DNA from: Apteryx mantelli
Taxonomy: Eukaryota > Chordata > Aves > Apterygiformes > Apterygidae
DNA length: 64,000 nucleotides
NCBI RefSeq assembly: GCF_036417845.1
Contig: NC_089979.1
Coordinates: forward strand, 45,764,775-45,828,774
Reading direction: 5' to 3'
A model generated the notes under the pieces. The model was given only the letters and a program-made list of their open reading frames with translations, was not told where the DNA came from and did not search any database. Shown here piece by piece: positions 50,740 through 61,500 of this stretch. Each line of letters begins with the position of its first letter. The first letter of the stretch is position 1. The position numbers and the translations under genes were made by a program.

Positions 50740-53700
50740 GAATTGGGGTTCTGTGAACTGAAAAAGGGCTTGTCTGTTTTCTCACTCCACTTCTCTGACA
50801 TGTGCCCATTTGAGGAGAAAACCTACTGTAATCATAAAAATGTGGAAATGAGACTTATGTGAGACCTATTAATATGTCAAGCCTATTTCTCTGCTAATAC
50901 AGGACTGACCCCGCAATGTGTTTTCCAGTGCTTAGACTTGGTTTATTTTTTAACTTTACCATACAATCTTAGCCTATAAATGTTACCTCTAGCACAGAGT
51001 ATATTAAAAAATAACTAGCCACACACCCCTACACTCCATAATCCTGATTCAACCCTGAAACAAAAGTAATTAGGGGAAAGAAAATTTAGTAAGATAGCCC
51101 CGGGCACAAACATCATAGCTGCAGCAAGATTATGGCTGTTATGCACTAATTTGGGGGGTAAAAGGTATTCATTCACAGGATTTATCAAAAAATCACAAAA
51201 TAGCTATGGAAGCTGTTGGGCTGCAGCGCTGATATATGAAATTGGATCTGACCCCATTTAGAACTAGAGAGGTGATCCAGAATTACATCTAGGATTCATT
51301 TTCTGATTTAAACTAATGAAAGTGGAGTCACTTGTTCTTTCAGAGACATGGGCCAAAAGCTCCACATCTGCATCAGCCAGTTTCTGACCCATGCAACCTA
51401 TTCTATTTCAAAGCCAAGTTATGTCCCTGGAAGACTTGGCCAATAGTCAAAAAGCGGCAGAAGTTGTCCCATGTACAAGGCTGCAAGGTGAGTGTGCAAT
51501 GAGCTCTGTACCATATAATAAGAGGAATAATCCAGTTTGTTATGAAAACTTGGTTTTGTTGTTGTTCTGGCAAAATTACCAGAAGCAAACTTGACAGAGG
51601 AAGTCAAATAGCAAACTTTGGATCTGGATGTCATGAGCTCCAATGTTGCCAACTCTTCCAAGTTTGTATCTTGGTTAAAGCCACAGTGAAAAAAAGGCCT
51701 AATATAAGTCAAGCTTATATTTTAATTTAAGGTCCAGGTTTTCAGTCTGAGGGCTCCTGGTTTTTGGGTTCATCTCCCAGTGGCAAGTCACTTAGTTCTC
51801 CCCCCGTCCCCTGACTTAACAAGATCTGGCTGTGCTGCAAACCCTTTTGCCATTTATCCCGCTGGCCACATCTGCTAACCAGCCAAGGGCAAACCCCGGT
51901 GTTGAAGCCCGGCAGGACAGCCTAGCTTGCCTCCTGATGGCCAACCTCTCTTCCCCTGCAAACGAGCCTGTCCACATCCAGCGTGCCTGTTGGAATGGTC
52001 CCTGGCACTTGCTGTCCCCAGAACAGGGCCTGGGCACTGCCTGGGAAGTACTGCTTGACTCTTACCAAAACTGCACCAGAGGGATGAACGAATAACAAAA
52101 CTGTGTGGGCCACTCAAGGCCAATGGCAGAGCATGACTGCTCCTATTTTATTTACTTAGATATCTTAATAATTTGTGGGTTTAGAGTTCATTTTATTAAG
52201 GTATAACTATACTCCGAAAGTCTGTTTTTAAATCCAACTACATATTTAATATATAATAGCCAAAAGAAATCTCCTCCTGGTGACTTGCAACATGGCAGTT
52301 TCCTTATATTACTCCAGCCTTTAGTACTGAATTCCCAGCTCCTCCCTGCTTGTGTTAGCAAAAGCATATTTGTGCAAGGAGTCTCTCATGTGGAGTTACA
52401 GAATAAAGATCTCTTTGAAAAGTTATAGAATATCCAAAACATCCAATTAAGCATCCATTCTAAAGTAATACTTTGAAGATCCTAATTTATTTTTTAATTC
52501 AAAGGCAAGTGGAGTGTTCAGCACTTTGGGGGAAAAAAATCATATCGCTTCCTTGATTAATTGAAAATTTAAGCACCCAACTACATCCCATGAGCTTTGA
52601 ACTACTGAAACTGCAGTGCAGAGCATCTACCGTGGGCTAAGTGATGTTGCCCAGAGAGCAGAATGGAGCTGGGAGCACCCATGTGACAAAGAGCAGATGC
52701 CTCCTCATCTCACAAAGATTTATAATTGCTCAGCTGCAGGCCAGAGCTGTGCTGAGGACCGAGAAAGGCATTTCTGACCTGTGGCCTCTGCATGTCCCAT
52801 GGCCCCCAAGCCTGGGTTAGGGCTCTGTTTCCTGTTAGTTAATCCGTCAGATGTGTCAAGCCTGCCATAAGGACATGGGCTGATAAACAGACAGGAACGT
52901 TTCAGATCTATCAAAATTCATGTGGTCATACTGAAGCCACAAAATTCATGCTCAGACTGAAAATCAAACATTTCCAAAGTCAAGAGGCTTTGGATCTAAG
53001 ATTTCAAGCTATTATTGGTCCAAAACTTGAAAACAATGTCTTTTTTCCCTTTATCATCACATTTAATGATTTTTTTTGAATGTCTGGAACAAAATACAAA
53101 CATTTCTACAGTCACATAGCCATCTCAATGCTTCTTTACTGGTTTACAGCAATGTGACACACACACATGCTCAAACATGCACACGGGGTCACTCACTTCT
53201 TACCAGTCCTTTTGGAAGGATGGGCCCTGGGATCAGCATAGGAAAGGGCTTTATCCCCAGCACTTGAACCTATATGGAGAAGAGAAATACTTCTTCCTCT
53301 TCTCCCAAAACTAGGGGATCTGACTTAAAACCTTCCCTTCGGGCAGCATGAACACTTTCCATGTTTTCAGGTTTTTTGCAGATCCCATTATGTCTGATCA
53401 AATCCTCTCATCAGGTTTTTGGTGGAGAGAAAAAAACACTGCAAAGGCAGAGGCAGGATCTGCTTCCATTTTGCAACACATCCCGCATTCTGAGCGTCTT
53501 TCATCTGTGAAAGAAAGCACAACTCCCCATAGTAGAAGAGATATTGCTAAGTAATGAGAGAATTTTAGATAATATTCCAGTCTGAGGGCTGGTTGCCACA
53601 GTGATGCTGGTGCAACAGTGCCATGCAGTGGTCAGTTTTAATAAAGAGCATAATCTCTAAATAAACTAGGGACTGCATTGCAAGGATCTCCCTCTGAAGA

Positions 53701-56700
53701 ATATCCCTTTAATCTGCTACATGGTTGTGTTAGGTCCTTATGTAATGTAGATGGTGGATCTGAAATCTGAGACTGAGCCCAGATGTTTTGGGATTTAACT
53801 CTGGTCTAACATGAGCGGCAAGATCATGAGTAGCTGTAAAACTAAAAGGATCTGATTTTTTTCTGTGAAAAAAGGAGTGGCCAGAATTGCAAACATCACA
53901 ACACCATAATCAGAAATTCTTGTAACTGTGAAAATAGCTACATTAATGCAGCTTCAGACATGGCTAGGAAGCGACAGACAATTCCTAGCAGTCAACTCAG
54001 AAGACAGACTAAGGAAGTGATAAAAGCAACTTCAGAAATACACGGAACAGTGATAAAAGCTAGCATCAAAACCCCCTAGCAGATCAGGGGCAAAATGAAC
54101 CATGAAACAATCCTCACATTTAAAAAGTAGGCTTCACCTCCGAGCAGAGAAGAGAAGACGGTCACACTTGGACCTGTCATCCTTCAAAAACACTGAACTC
54201 TTCCCTTCCTTCAAATAGGGTGCACTAGGGGACAATACAGAGGAGCCTAAAATCCAGCCTACATATGTAAATATAACCAGCAGCTTGTGAGCAGCAGAAA
54301 CAAGAGTCTCCTGTGGATCCCCTGTGGATTAGGGGGTTCTCCAACATACTGTAAAACGCCTTTGCTTTGGACATTCGTAACTTCTTCAGTGCAGTTGCTC
54401 TGGTAGCACCTAAGCTTGGACCATCCTGTTAACATTAATGGAGCTCTCTGTTTCTATTCAAATGTCTAGTTCCACAGAGCCTGTAGGAACACATTTTGAG
54501 CACTTAGGGAAACATTCACCCCTCCAATGCAATGCCGGCCTCCATTTCTTTGGGTAAATAGCTGCTGCAAAAAGTCTTCCTACTGAAACAGGCAGGCTTT
54601 GGTCAAACAGTCTCCAGAAAAGAAAGCTACTGCGCAGCTCCCCTAAAATCCTCATGTACAACTACTTGTGACCGAAAGAGGGCAAGCTCTGATTATTTAA
54701 CATGTGACTGTGAATGATAAATTTCATTTGGAAAAGCACTTTAGCCTGTGCACTATACTGGAACCCTGCTTTAGAGCATCATGAAGAATGATATTCTATC
54801 ATTTGTCCTAAAATCTGGATTTGCATTTATATAGCATAAAAGATATTACTCTTTCCTTGGGCAAATTTCATTACTTTGGCTAGATTTCCTTATGAATACA
54901 GCACTGGAGAAACGTTATATAAACTGAAGGATAATGTAGCCATAAGAATAAATGGGTATAAATTAGCTGTTCCATTAGGCTGGAATTTAGGAGCTGGTTG
55001 CGAGCCACCAGTGAGCCTGAACCAGCTTTCCAGCCTGCAGAATGGAAGCAGGAAAACCAAACTACTTTTCCGCTGGATTTGGAGCGGGCTGGGAAAGGAT
55101 GACATGCCTGGTTGCTCACAGCAGAAAGACCAGACTCAACAGCTGGGTATTTCCTTCCTGCCCTGTGTTTCTACACTTCCCTCTTTGCAAATGTTGAAAA
55201 AACAGTGGAGTGCAGTGGGATATAGACAGCTTCCAAATAACTATAAACAGGTTACCCAGATTGCAGATTGTCCTTGATGTAGACATTAGCTCAGGCGCAG
55301 CGCAAGATAAATGCAAGCCTTCTGCCTTCAGGGACAGGTCTGGAAGCAGCACAGCTGCTCGCTCACAGAATACAGCTAGAATCTGAACTATCAATTTCTG
55401 TTAGACTCTAGATGTGCCATGAAGAGCCAGCTCAGGTTTTGGTGTGCCAAGTTCCTAGGACACCCTACCAATGCTGGAGGGAGCCTGCCTTGACCCAGCT
55501 AGGTCTGTCAGCTTGGGCCACTGCCTGCCCAGCCACAGCCTGCTGCAGAGCTGGGGGCACAGGAAAAACGCCATCACCCAGGGGCTGAGAGGAAAGGAGG
55601 AAGCTGTCCACTGGCCGGAGCCGAGTGGAAAATGTGTCAGCAGCACCAGAGCTAAGGGAGGGAGGATAAGGGCAAAATCATGGGCACTGCTTCTGCTTTG
55701 AGCTCCCCAGCCTCCCCGGGGCCTTGGGAAGGTCCTGTGGGAAGCATGGGCCCAGCTTCCTCGCCTCCATGCAGAATACCATAAGAATAACTGGCAGCTG
55801 CACTATGGAGCCAGCTGAGTAGCTCTTCAGCACTAGCACCGTGTGGTGTGTGCCCCTGCACTCCCTGGCTCATGCCAGATTATCAGGATTTTGCATTATC
55901 TGGGTGTCCTGGCCTGCCATTAGCTCAGCATTAGAGCTGGGTGTAGAAATTATACTAACAAAGATATTTTTCTGTGTATTTTTACCACCCTGCTTTATAA
56001 ATGAACAGAAGTAGCTATCAATAATCAAATGCTTGGGCTAGTTTGAAAATGTTAGTATTTTTCTCTGAAAGGATTTATTATAACTGCTGAAGGCAGGAAC
56101 ATGTGTCCATCATCTCCATGGCTTTGATATGTCTTATCAGCAAATCAAACTGGAATTTTTAACATACAGATGATAGTGATTCTTTCTCATTATTCCCTAT
56201 TATTTTCATGGTTATCCTAGGTAGTCAGTCTCTCCATGTCAAGACCACAGACAACTCTTTTCTTCTTTAAAAAACACATAATTGTGGAGGACTGGGAGGA
56301 GACCCACCTAATAGCATTCTTACCATACTTAAATCATTTAACAAGAAGTTGATAACTCAGACTTCCTCTTCCAGTGCTCTGGAATGCCTAAACTTTTACA
56401 ATGTTCCTGAGCCCAGTTTTGGCCAGCACTAGCTGCTGCTCTGCCTGACAGGTCACGGGCAGGATCAGGGAGCTGCCTGTGTGCAGCTACACTGATTGAA
56501 CGCTATGAGAGTTCACTAGAGAAACGTGGGCTGATTGCACAACTTGGCATCCATGCCGAGGCATGTTTAACATTCGTAGACGCAGCAAGCAGTCTTGGCT
56601 ATACAAAGTCCTTTATACCGCCCCAGGCACCTGCTGGCTCTTGCAGCACATGTGCATGGACATTTTCAAACAGCCCAAAGCCCCCTGGCCTGGGCTTGGA

Positions 56701-57404
56701 GCTGGCTGAACACAGCCGGCTTAAAAACTGGATCTCCCCATCTGAGCAGCTCCATGCCAGGAATCCCAAGCCACGCCGGTGCAAGCGCTTGGCTGCCGTA
56801 ACGCAGCTGCAAGTGCCCCAGGTTGCTTCTGGCTCGACTCAGTCAATATGGAGGGTGAGCAGAGTTGGCATGGCCACGCAAATCTCTGCAGCCCACAGGA
56901 GCCATGGCAGAGCTGGCATTTTCTCCTGCACCAGATGCCAGCTTCTTTTCCCCAGAGCAGCAGACAGGGCACCTCCCTGGCCAAGGCTTCCCTCATCATG
57001 GTTCTCCCACTCCTTCTGCAGCCACACCGGCTGCTTCTGTCTTTTTCTAATGAAGCCCAATTAGTCCTTGTTTTTGTTTTGAGGATCAAAGCAGATTTGA
57101 TTCCCTCTCCTCTCCAGGAGGCAGTGGGTAAACTCTGCTGAGGCTGGATCCCAAAGCCACTTGGCTATCTTTCTTCTCTTTGCTGCACTCCTGCACTGTG
57201 ACCCTCTGTGAAAGTGGGAGATTGGGGTGCACTCAAGACTTTTGAGTCTGTCCTGTAGGTCTGAGCAGGGGTCCCCAAAGGATTGCCTGATTTTCCAAGC
57301 CTTTTAAGAACTCATTCTTCTGCTTCCCTCTAAATGAAGCAAACTCAAGTACCCAACTACAATAACAATTTCTTGCAGGTTTGATTAATATTATGTTTTT
57401 TAAA

Positions 57405-57790
57405 CCATCACTCATAAGAGCAGCTACATTGGGTCAAACCAAGGATCCCTTTGGCGCAGTACTCTGCCTCTGTCGGTGGTCAGTCACGGATGCTCGAGGA
57501 AGAGTATAAGCACAGGACAGGCTTGTGGTGATGCTTCTCTACTGTCCAATAATATGCAGTTCTGAAGCTGCCTGAGCAAGAATTATTTTGGATGTTTAAT
57601 ATCATTGATGGATTTATTTCTTTTATTAATATGTCTAATCATTTTCTGAGGCCTAGGTAAGCTTCCAGTATCCATAGCATCCTGTGACTACGAGCTCCAC
57701 AGCTGAAAACATATCTCCCTTTGTTTGTTTTTCACGTGATAGCAGTCTGCTATCTGCTACATCTTTAAGCAGCTCCTCAGCTCTTTCAAA
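57405..57790 (-). mobile_element. CR1/L3-like LINE 3' end downstream of STMN2
   Basis: The order in reverse complement is complete from tail to ORF2. CACTCATAAGAGCAGCTAC and ATTGGGTCAAACCAAGGATC are the tail end, AGTACTCTGCCTCTGTCGG follows, then a segment around 57600-57690 (GATGGATTTATTTC, AGCTTCCAGTATCCATAGC). The ORF2 3' part around 57690-57780 includes GAGCTCCACAGCTGAAAAC and TTTGTTTGTTTTTCACG. This is the most complete such remnant in the window. Confidence 0.65.
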
Positions 57791-58398
57791 AAAAGAGGCA
57801 GAGAGGAAACTTTGAAATTGTTGCCACAGAAGGGAAATGTTCTGGGCAAAGACTTTCTTTTCCTCCAAACTAACAATCCCAGCTCTCTAAACTCTACTTG
57901 CCCACCTTGTACTTGGACACTACCTGCTACTCAGACACCAGGGCAGAGTCATCCCTCAAAAGTACGATTTGGTTGTCTATCTGTTATCAAATTATTCCAT
58001 TTATTCCCAGTTTAAACACCTCAACTCTTGGGGGCTGGTTTAACAGAAATGTTTTACAATATTACAAAACAGATGTGCAGGTGTACAGATGTGCCTTACG
58101 GGCCTATACAAGTCAACTGCAGTTCTTGGCAATCACCAGCCAAAGAGTAATCCTTCCCCTAAGAAACAGGCCTCTATCCATCTGGAGTCTCAGAAAAGTG
58201 GAGTTGCTCTTCTCCTTATTCGCTAAAAATGTATACCTACGAGCACCTCATATTTTCAAAGCTTCTGGCCTAGGGCCAGCACCACACAGAACCCACTAGA
58301 AACACAGAAACCCTGCTAGCTAGCACAGGCCACCAAGGGACGCTACTTCTGTTCTGTAAGCGTGGAGCATTGACCCCCATTATATGGCAAGTTGGAGT

Positions 58399-58444
58399 TT
58401 TTTCCTAGGTTTTAATTTAAATTTTTCCTAGGTTTTAGTTTAAA
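58399..58444. repeat. 23-bp tandem duplication, AT-rich
   Basis: Two adjacent copies of TTTTTCCTAGGTTTTA followed by A/G and TTTAAA differ at one position. The run continues into TTTAAATTTAAATTTAA. Confidence 0.9.
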
Positions 58445-58525
58445 TTTAAATTTAATTTTTAGTTGGACCAATCAAATATGTGGAAAGAATATTACAGAAG
58501 ACTTATTTTCCCATTTTCCTATGCC

Positions 58526-58568
58526 TTTCCCAGAGAAACCAGGAAACTCCATTTCCCAGAGAAACCAG
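58526..58568. repeat. Short 26-bp-period direct repeat
   Basis: TTTCCCAGAGAAACCAG occurs at 58526-58542 and again from 58552, separated by nine bases. It lies about 100 bp from another local duplication, so this stretch is slippage-prone. Confidence 0.85.
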
Positions 58569-61500
58569 ATTTTTCTCAGTTTGGAGGGGACTTCCACACT
58601 GGAAGTCTACCTGCTTTCCCCCTGTCCCTGGGAACCACCAGGTACTATTTTACCTTTTACTTATTGTCCAAGTAAAGAGAGAAATGTAAGAGGTTTCTAA
58701 AGCAAAGGTAATTACTTCCCAGTGGAATAAAGAGAACTGGTGCAGCCTGTATGACTCCTTCTTTCCACCATATTTCAGACTGTTTTCCAAAGTACTAAAA
58801 GCCTGTACAAAACCAAGAAATCAGCTGAGTATTTTAGCTTGCCAAAGAGCTCCATATACGTTTTGCAGCTCTTAAGTCCTGTGCCCATCATACCTAATGA
58901 GCAGTAACTGAATGATGTACAAATCTGGAGTGTAAATGAACAATGACTGATTTAAAAGGAAACACACCTTGTTTCTGAGCAATATACTGATTTCTGCTGG
59001 ATATTGTATTAAGCTTTCCCTCCCTGCACTGGAAATCAAACGCAAATATTCTGATACCGAACAGTTATCCCCATAAACTAAAACTTTCTTGGTTTGTGCA
59101 ATATGGGAAAACATGTTCTTTTTCCTTGTTCTGGTCAGTGATCTATTCATTATTCTGATGCTAACAATGGTTTATTTTATTTCTACTAGCCTTTAATAGT
59201 AAGCAATAGCTGACTGAAAGCACAAAAAGGCTTTTACACTGTGTGGATTATCTCCCTACGAAAAGTCTTAAAACATGCTTTCACATCTTTGCATCACCAT
59301 GAAGATAGTAGTATTCTTGAAAAGACCACCAAAAGACCTCCTTGCTATATTTACAGTGGGCTTAAAAGAAAGCAAACAGAAACAAAATATGAAATCATCT
59401 CCATTATAGTTGTCCAGACAAGGGCTGGCTGCAAATGCAGCTTCAAGTGGCTAGAGCAGTTGCAGTCTTATTGAATTGTTGGTCTTACAGAGAGACTGAA
59501 TTTGAGATATCAAAATGCCAAGAGGAGAGTCAGAACAACTCCACACGTTTCTCAGAACTAGAGCCCTCAGAATCCTGAGGGCTGTTTCTGAGAAAATGCC
59601 TGCAGAGGAAGGTAAATCACAGTAGCTGAAGCAACAGACTTTATCAAGAAAAAGGCAAATGGCTATGTGGGTGACACTATGTATACTCATGGTATTCATT
59701 GCATCGCATGAGGTAGCTTCTACACATCAACAAAAGTAACCATGTCAGTAACTGCAGATATTTTATTACACCTAAATCTGAGGAACAACTCTATGAAATT
59801 ATGAATGTGGCAGTTTTAATAGTAGGTGCAGCAATCGGCCTGATACTGGAGAAACTATTAACAACATGTCTCCATAGGTTTCGGGTTTGATATGTCCCTA
59901 GGGTAATACAATCTATGAAGCATTAACAATTCCATAGGGAATCACAAAATTATTTTAACATAACTACCCAAAGAAGCTGCTGGAGATACATCCTCTGACA
60001 AAGGACCAGCAAAGAGGATTCTTCATGCAGAAGAGAAGCAGTTGGTAGTCCTGCACAGGGGCAACACTAGAACTGCTCATGAACCACAGACACGCAGAAG
60101 GCCAAATAGGTTTGCAGTTCTGGTGAAACTGTTCTGCATTCAAGTAGGTGTAATCACACAGGCCACCACTTAAAGATTCTAAGCTACTTTTGCAAAGTCA
60201 GTGTAAGTACAGACACTGTTCCTATAAGCAGTGTTAAATTCAAGGCAACTGAAAGCAGAAATTGAGATTTCTCCAGCTTCATCTTCTCACCCACACTTTG
60301 GATGACTCACATGCTACCTAACTTAGTTTAATGGGGTTTTCTCATTACCCAGATCCTCCGGACAATTGCTCTAGTTACCCATATAAGCTACTTGTCCTCT
60401 GAGTAAGCCTGTGTGTGGTACTGGGCTTCATTTCATACAGCAGTCATAAGAGAAGATAAGAGAACTTCTGAAGTACTGTTGAATATCTCAGACAGAACTC
60501 CTTACTGCAAACTGCTTAATATTTTCTGGGAAAATATGGCCATGTTAGGGAACATATAGAAAGGAAAAGGCAGGCTGTTTCCAAAATATGTCTGTTTTAC
60601 CCCATGTTATGTATTTTGTCCATAGTGCCATAAAATAATACTCACAAGTCCTGCTAAAAGGGTTTCATGACAAACACAAATCTTTCTTTGGGATTTACAC
60701 CAGGGGATAAAGCAACATAAATAACAACATAACACATCATTTTGAGTGTTTGGACCTCATCAGTTCACGTGTGCTTCTTGAAACAGTGCAATGCTTACCC
60801 TATAAAAACCTGTTTAAGTCACACACAAGGAATTGTACAGAATCCAGTACTTGTCAAACTGAGCAAGTGTTTTACTTTTTGAAGAATTAACTTTGCCTCT
60901 CAGAAACCAGATGTGGATCTGCAGAATTACTTAAGGGTAAGTTCTTTCCTTCTCTTTCCCATTAATCACAATCTGATTGCATAACAATTGTTTTGCTTAA
61001 ACCTGGACCTTTTCACGGATTGCTAAATGAGGAATATATGGATTATAATGAAATGGCTGTGGCATTCTGAACATAAATGGAATTCTCCAAACAAACATTG
61101 GTAATAAATGATGCAAATGTTTTGTACTATGTTAGCACTTAATTGGTTTTGATCATTCGTGTTTCATCCCTAAGAGAATATTGAATGAGTACTTGGTGTT
61201 GAAATATTATGTCAGTTTTTATTTTTCTGAAGGAAAAGCGGTAGTATTATAGCACTCACAAATAAATCAAAGTAAAATATTTTCAGTTATAGATTTAAAC
61301 CTTCGTATTTTGATCATACTTTAAGAAAACACAACTTAAAATTAACTATAACCTTTATAAAAAAGGACAATATAAAGCATCTAAAACATAAAAGAGGTGT
61401 GGTCATTCATTTGATCTTCGAGTGGCTAATAAAGGACCTGACATGAGCATTCATTGATATCAATAGGAATTTGTTCAATAATATCAGTAAATGCTGAACC

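Larger units (their letters stand above)
49490..50760 (+). other. STMN2: STMN2 3' untranslated region
   Basis: The sequence after the stop is AT-rich with several U-rich runs, for example around 49710-49740. These fit the known binding of neuronal ELAV/Hu proteins to SCG10 mRNA. AATAAA occurs at 49614-49619 in an A-rich cluster and again at 50734-50739, the latter followed by a GT-rich stretch. The two ends would give mRNAs of roughly 0.9 and 2 kb before the poly(A) tail. This agrees with my recollection that SCG10 mRNA exists in two sizes made by alternative polyadenylation. The exact cleavage position is inferred. Confidence 0.8.

Noticed and set aside
53155..53190. AC-rich tract as a microsatellite
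   Set aside because: Only about five uninterrupted AC units, too short and imperfect to report as a repeat feature.
54876..55277. 133-codon + strand frame downstream of STMN2
   Set aside because: No domain or family match seen, and its length is within chance expectation for 64 kb read in six frames.
56696..57141. Overlapping 120-codon frames on both strands in a GC-richer patch
   Set aside because: Frames are open on both strands and in several phases, with no recognisable protein; probably composition.
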